A model generated the notes under the pieces. It was not told the origin of the DNA and searched no databases. It saw only the letters and a list, made by a program, of their open reading frames with translations. Shown in pieces: positions 60,495 to 64,000 of a stretch of 64,000 nucleotides of DNA (position 1 is its first letter; each line of letters starts with the position of its first letter). A program made the position numbers and the translations under genes. The stretch spans positions 22,551-86,550 of the forward strand of contig CANQOP010000006.1 of the NCBI GenBank assembly GCA_947625485.1, in the 5' to 3' direction. The stretch is from an uncultured Clostridia bacterium. Its GTDB lineage: Bacteria > Bacillota > Clostridia > Oscillospirales > Acutalibacteraceae.

Positions 60495-62258
60495 TTAGTT
60501 AGTCACATTATCGGCTAACCTGTATTTACGCTTATATGTATTATAAACTTCCATAAACTGCGGTGTGCGTTCTGCTCTCAGCTCGTTAAGATAATAGTGA
60601 TTATATAGCATTGACTGCGAGGTCTGGATTATTGATACAGCTATATTTGAATAATGATCCGATATACGTTCGCAGTTAATAAGCAAATCGGAAAGGGGCA
60701 CGCCGAGAGCAGGGTCACAAAGTCCCCTCTGCAACCGTTCGATGTGCTTGTGTTTGATTTTTGCTGTGAGCTTATCAATAACTTCCTCAAGAGGCTCTAC
60801 ACTGTTCGCAAGGCTTAAATCACTTTTTATAAACGCGTTTACAGTAAGCTCGGAAATCTCAGTAATAGCCGCAAAAAGCGTTACAAAATCTGCCTTTGCA
60901 CTCTCCGAAAACGAAAGTTTATTATCGCTCATCTCCTTTGCGATTTCAACTATATTGATTGCGTGGTCTCCGATTCTTTCAAAGTCACCTATCGTGTGCA
61001 AAAGCTGTGAAATCGTATTGCTGTCTGCCTCCGTAAGACTTTTTGATGACAGCTTCAGCATAAAGGTCGCAAGTTTATCCTCCAATGTGTCGAGTTTCTG
61101 TTCGTTTTCCTTAACCTTATCAGCTGTCTTTCCATCGTATTTAAATACTACTGCGAGAGCGTCCTGGAGAGTTGCTTTTGAAATTTTCCCCATTCCGTTA
61201 GCCTTTTGCCTGCACTGCGAAGTTGCAAGAGGCGGCGAAGAAATCAGTCTTTCATCCAGCCAAACAGTCTTGTCCACCTTCTCGTTGTCTGGAATAATCT
61301 TATTGGCGAGCTTAACGAGAAAATTAGAAAACGGCAGAAGGACAATTGTTGTTACGATATTAAAAATCGAATGAACGAAAGCAATTTCAACGGGATTTAT
61401 AGCTCTGTCGATAAAGCTGAAATGAAATAACGCGTCAAGTCCGTAAAATGCTGACAGGCATACGACTGTACCGATAATGTTAAATGACATATGAACAACC
61501 GTCACGCGCTTTGCGTTTTTGTTTACTCCTATAGAGGAGATTAGAGCAGTCACGCAGGTTCCTATGTTCTGACCCATAATAATCGGAATTGCCGCTCTGT
61601 AGGATATTGAGCCTGTCATAGAAAGCGCCTGAAGAATACCTACAGACGCCGCAGACGATTGAATAATCCCTGTAAAAACCGCGCCGAATAATACGCTTAT
61701 TATCGGGTTGTTAAATGCCACGAGCAAGTGCCGAAAAGCCTCCATTTCAGCAAGAGGTGCAACGGCATTTTTCATAAGCTCCATTCCGTACATAAGCACG
61801 GAAAAGCCGAGCATAATCATTCCTATATCCTGCCGCCTCTTCTTCCTGCACATCATAAACATTATAATTCCTATGAGCGCAACAACGGGAGCAAAATTTT
61901 CGGGCTTAAGCATAGAAATAAGTATATTCTCGCTCTCAATTCCCGTCATACTGAGCAGCCACGCAGTAAGCGTAGTTCCGATATTAGAGCCCATAATCAC
62001 TCCGACCGTCTGCTCGAGTTGCATAATACCCGAGTTTACAAGTCCGACAAGCATAACGGTCATCGCAGACGAGGATTGGACCGCAATGGTTATACCTGCG
62101 CCGAGCGCCAGACTTTTGAACGGATTAGAGGTCATTTTTTTAAGCGCTGATTCGAGCTTTCCTCCTGCGATTTTTTCCAATCCCTGCGACATAACATTCA
62201 TTCCGAACAGAAAAAACGCAAGTCCTCCGCACAGCGCAAATATTGAAAAAATATCCAT
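60495..62258 (-). CDS. Na/Pi-cotransporter family protein with PhoU-like domain (2)
   Basis: A 587-residue paralogue of the protein at 45559-47220, with QSSSAMTVMLVG (about 63) and IIQSSAASVGILQAL (about 205) in the two transporter repeats and a C-terminal PhoU-like helical domain (IGDFERIGDHAINIV, NCERISDHYSNIAVS). The second QSSS is QSSA here, a small departure. The ATG at 62258 follows GGAGGG. Confidence 0.88.
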   Translation of the reverse strand: MDIFSIFALCGGLAFFLFGMNVMSQGLEKIAGGKLESALKKMTSNPFKSLALGAGITIAVQSSSAMTVMLVGLVNSGIMQLEQTVGVIMGSNIGTTLTAWLLSMTGIESENILISMLKPENFAPVVALIGIIMFMMCRKKRRQDIGMIMLGFSVLMYGMELMKNAVAPLAEMEAFRHLLVAFNNPIISVLFGAVFTGIIQSSAASVGILQALSMTGSISYRAAIPIIMGQNIGTCVTALISSIGVNKNAKRVTVVHMSFNIIGTVVCLSAFYGLDALFHFSFIDRAINPVEIAFVHSIFNIVTTIVLLPFSNFLVKLANKIIPDNEKVDKTVWLDERLISSPPLATSQCRQKANGMGKISKATLQDALAVVFKYDGKTADKVKENEQKLDTLEDKLATFMLKLSSKSLTEADSNTISQLLHTIGDFERIGDHAINIVEIAKEMSDNKLSFSESAKADFVTLFAAITEISELTVNAFIKSDLSLANSVEPLEEVIDKLTAKIKHKHIERLQRGLCDPALGVPLSDLLINCERISDHYSNIAVSIIQTSQSMLYNHYYLNELRAERTPQFMEVYNTYKRKYRLADNVTN

Positions 62259-62348
62259 AAACCCTCCGTTGCATAGCACTAATATTATACTTTTATTATA
62301 CTTTATTGCGTTATCAGGGGGATTATACTCATGCTTACAAAAGAAAAG

Positions 62349-62374
62349 TGACGCCGCTTAAAAGCGACGCCACT
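62349..62374 (-). terminator. Terminator of the beta-helix protein gene
   Basis: GTGGCGTCGCTT pairs with AAGCGGCGTCAC (G-U tolerated), then TTTTCTTTT on the minus strand. Confidence 0.75.
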
Positions 62375-62414
62375 ATATCTTAATTATTGTAATTACTTCG
62401 GATTTAACAATTGA

Positions 62415-63083
62415 TTATTTTATTTTTTCTACTATGTTGTCCTGAGATTTAAAAATTGAGTTTTCGGGTACATAACCTCTAACGGAAGAGAGCGGATAGA
62501 CGTTTGTATTTCTTCCGATAACCGTACCGGGATTCAGTACGGAATTACAGCCAACCTCAACATTGTCCCCAATCATTGCTCCGAATTTCTTGACGCCTGT
62601 CTCTATCTTTTTGCCGTCGAGCATAACCGTAACAAGGCTCTTATCACTTTTAAGATTTGAGGTTATAACACCCGCTCCCGTATGTGATTTATAGCCAAGA
62701 ATACTGTCACCGATGTAGTTATAGTGAGGAGTCTGAACGTTATTAAAAAGGATAGAATTTTTAAGCTCCGTGGAGTTGCCTACTACGGCGTTTTTACCTA
62801 CAATAGTACTGCCGCGTATAAATGCACAGTGGCGAACTTCAGCATTCTCGTCGATTATCAACGGACCGTGAAGGTAAGCGGAGTCGAATACCTTCGCACT
62901 CTTCGCAACCCATATGTCGTCACTTATTCTGTCAAACTTTTCCTTGTCGAGTTTAGGTCCGAGCTCGAGTATAAAACTGCTTATTTTCGGGAGTGCCTCC
63001 CAAGGATAAATAACGCTCCCGAGCAGGTCAGCCGCAATAGTCTCATCAAGATTATAAAGATTTTTAATCTCAAGTCTTTCCAT
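62415..63083 (-). CDS. Left-handed beta-helix (GlmU C-terminal-like) protein
   Basis: A 222-residue protein: N-terminal segment LLGSVIYPWEALPKIS, then hexapeptide repeats (LIIDENAEVRHCAFIRGSTI, VGKNAVVGNSTELKNS, MIGDNVEVGCNSVLNPGTVI) forming a left-handed beta helix, with YIGDSILGYKSHTGAGV near the usual acyl-CoA site. It resembles the acetyltransferase half of GlmU, but lacks the uridylyltransferase half. Overlaps the PAP2 gene stop by 14 bases, so they are co-transcribed. Confidence 0.75.
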   Translation of the reverse strand: MERLEIKNLYNLDETIAADLLGSVIYPWEALPKISSFILELGPKLDKEKFDRISDDIWVAKSAKVFDSAYLHGPLIIDENAEVRHCAFIRGSTIVGKNAVVGNSTELKNSILFNNVQTPHYNYIGDSILGYKSHTGAGVITSNLKSDKSLVTVMLDGKKIETGVKKFGAMIGDNVEVGCNSVLNPGTVIGRNTNVYPLSSVRGYVPENSIFKSQDNIVEKIK

Positions 63084-63654
63084 AATTGTCTCCCATTTTT
63101 CTTTCTAAAGAAAATTTTTTAAATATCCATAAAGCAAGCAGTCCGCTGGCTATACCCCACAAAACTCCCGCGAACACGTCAGTCGGAAAATGCACATAAT
63201 TATAAAGCCTTGAAAAACCGATAAGCGAAGCAATAATCAAGGTAACAACGCCGACTTTTCTGTTAATTTTAAAGTACGCGACCGCGCACGCAAACGAACA
63301 GGTAGTATGACCCGACGGAAAGCTGTAACCTTTCTCCGCACCCGCGTTGAGCACAAACGGCATTGCCTCTCCGTGAAATTCCTCGTAAATGTGGTACGGA
63401 CGTATTCGACAAATTAAATTTTTAGCAATTATCTCGCCGCTTACAACGCCTATAAGCATTGCCGAAAGAGCAATCGCTCCTGCAATACGGGTTTTCCTCG
63501 GAATAAGCAACAGCAACGAAAGGATAAACCAACCTATCCCGTTAGACGCAAAATACGAAAGTCCCGCCATAACAGGGTCGAGCCACTGCGAACGCAGGCC
63601 AGAATAGATAGCGTCAAGCACGGAAAAATCAAAATTGTTTACAATATCAAACAA
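63070..63654 (-). CDS. PAP2-family membrane phosphatase
   Basis: A 194-residue membrane protein with about five helices and the three PAP2 motifs: KNLICRIRPYHIY (KX6RP), PSGHTTCSFA (PSGH) and SRLYNYVHFPTDVFAG (SRX5HX3D). Acts on phosphatidic acid or an undecaprenyl-pyrophosphate-type lipid. Start is TTG at 63654 (GGAG eight bases upstream). Confidence 0.85.
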   Translation of the reverse strand: MFDIVNNFDFSVLDAIYSGLRSQWLDPVMAGLSYFASNGIGWFILSLLLLIPRKTRIAGAIALSAMLIGVVSGEIIAKNLICRIRPYHIYEEFHGEAMPFVLNAGAEKGYSFPSGHTTCSFACAVAYFKINRKVGVVTLIIASLIGFSRLYNYVHFPTDVFAGVLWGIASGLLALWIFKKFSLERKMGDNYGKT

Positions 63655-63765
63655 TCATATGTCTCCATTCTGAATAATTTTGCATAGTTTAGATAAGTAT
63701 ATCACAGAATTTCTTATTTGTATACAAAAAGTAGATACAAATAAATAATAAAAGTTTATATTCTC

Positions 63766-63794
63766 TTGACAATAAAGCTGAAAATTGCTATAAT
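63766..63794 (+). promoter_or_regulatory. tRNA promoter
   Basis: TTGACA (63766-63771), 17-base spacer, TATAAT (63789-63794): perfect consensus, 19 bases before the tRNA. Confidence 0.9.
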
Positions 63795-63813
63795 AACAGT
63801 CGCGTAAAAGCAA

Positions 63814-63890
63814 GGGCCATTAGCTCAGTTGGTTAGAGCACTCGGCTCATAACCGAATGGTCCGGGGTTCGAGTCCCTGATGGCCCACCA
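63814..63890 (+). tRNA. tRNA with CAT anticodon (Met, or Ile2)
   Basis: 77 bases, GGGCCAT/ATGGCCC acceptor stem, D-arm with GCTCAG TTGGTT AGAGC, anticodon loop CTCATAA, T-arm GGGG TTCGAGT CCCT and encoded CCA. The anticodon stem CGG/CCG also fits tRNA-Ile2 (lysidine-modified CAT), so Met versus Ile cannot be settled by eye. Confidence 0.9.
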
Positions 63891-63891
63891 T

Positions 63892-63928
63892 AAAAAATAA
63901 CACAACCACACGGTTGTGTTATTTTTTA
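63892..63928 (+). terminator. Terminator of the tRNA
   Basis: AAAAAATAACACAACC pairs perfectly with GGTTGTGTTATTTTTT around ACAC, directly after CCA. Confidence 0.9.
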
Positions 63929-63938
63929 TAGAAAAGAA

Positions 63939-64000
63939 AAGGGACTCGAAGCCGAGCGTTAAGAAAATCGTCCTGCGGACGATTTTTAGCGAGGAGCGTT
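63939..64000 (+). repeat. Post-tRNA repeat, second locus, cut by window end
   Basis: From GAAGCCGA to AGGAGCGTT this is nearly identical (2 mismatches in about 53 bases) to the corresponding stretch of the 199-bp unit at 23541-23938. The 12 bases before it, AAGGGACTCGAA, are antisense to the T-arm of the tRNA just upstream. The micro-ORF start would lie beyond the window. Confidence 0.85.

Overview
The window looks like chromosome of a gut Firmicute of the Oscillospiraceae/Ruminococcaceae, probably close to Ruminococcus bromii. The main clue is a 1,290-residue secreted type I pullulanase carrying a dockerin and starch-binding modules, the amylosome style of that group. Gram-positive markers (class B sortase, FabK-type fatty acid synthesis, RqcH, WalJ-like hydrolase) and Firmicute conjugative-element gene families agree. 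The species call is inference.

Region 1 (1-23,552) is the right-hand part of an integrative conjugative element (ICE). Almost all of it reads on the minus strand, with short or overlapping junctions and several TTG starts fixed by good ribosome binding sites. It holds a transfer module (PrgI-like, VirB6/TrbL-like and pilin-like proteins, a class B sortase, and a thioester-domain adhesin with a sorting signal). It also holds an establishment module: ArdA-like proteins, SpoVG-like, YodL/DUF3846, two AbrB-type proteins, orphan Dam and Dcm methyltransferases, DUF4314 and small proteins. A HipA-like kinase is cut by the left edge. VirB4, relaxase and integrase are not in the window and should lie to the left. 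From 18.2 to 23.5 kb the element turns AT-rich and carries four genes without recognised function, three of them in a 2.8-kb segment between two tRNA-like attachment sequences. The element ends at 23,499-23,552 in a copy of the 3' half of a tRNA-Leu gene, i.e. an att site.

Region 2 (23,541-30,980) is a repeat-rich junction. A 199-bp unit is duplicated in tandem directly after the tRNA-Leu end, and part of it recurs after the tRNA-Met gene at the right edge of the window. It is followed by a two-component system with a membrane protein, a C39-like secreted protein, an IS200/IS605 single-transposase element, a ferritin-like protein, a DUF1275-like membrane protein, and three copies of a structured intergenic repeat.

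Region 3 (31,036-38,934) is the fatty-acid synthesis operon fabK-fabD-fabG-fabF-accB-fabZ-accC-accD-accA, behind one promoter with a palindromic operator. No acpP or fabH lies in it.

Region 4 (39,133-63,890) is ordinary chromosome: BofC-like protein, class A PBP, homoserine dehydrogenase and aspartokinase, two Na/Pi-cotransporter/PhoU proteins, RqcH, RlmH, WalJ-like hydrolase, an ECF sigma factor with its DUF4179 membrane partner, MurA, the pullulanase, a small DUF6514-like protein, a radical SAM protein, a left-handed beta-helix protein, a PAP2 phosphatase and a tRNA with CAT anticodon.

Most worth following up: (i) the post-tRNA repeat, whose antisense T-arm segment matches the particular tRNA next to it; (ii) a shared acidic/methionine C-terminal tail on several unrelated ICE proteins, possibly a transfer signal; (iii) the AT-rich membrane-protein cargo at the att site; (iv) the three-copy structured repeat around the IS200 element.
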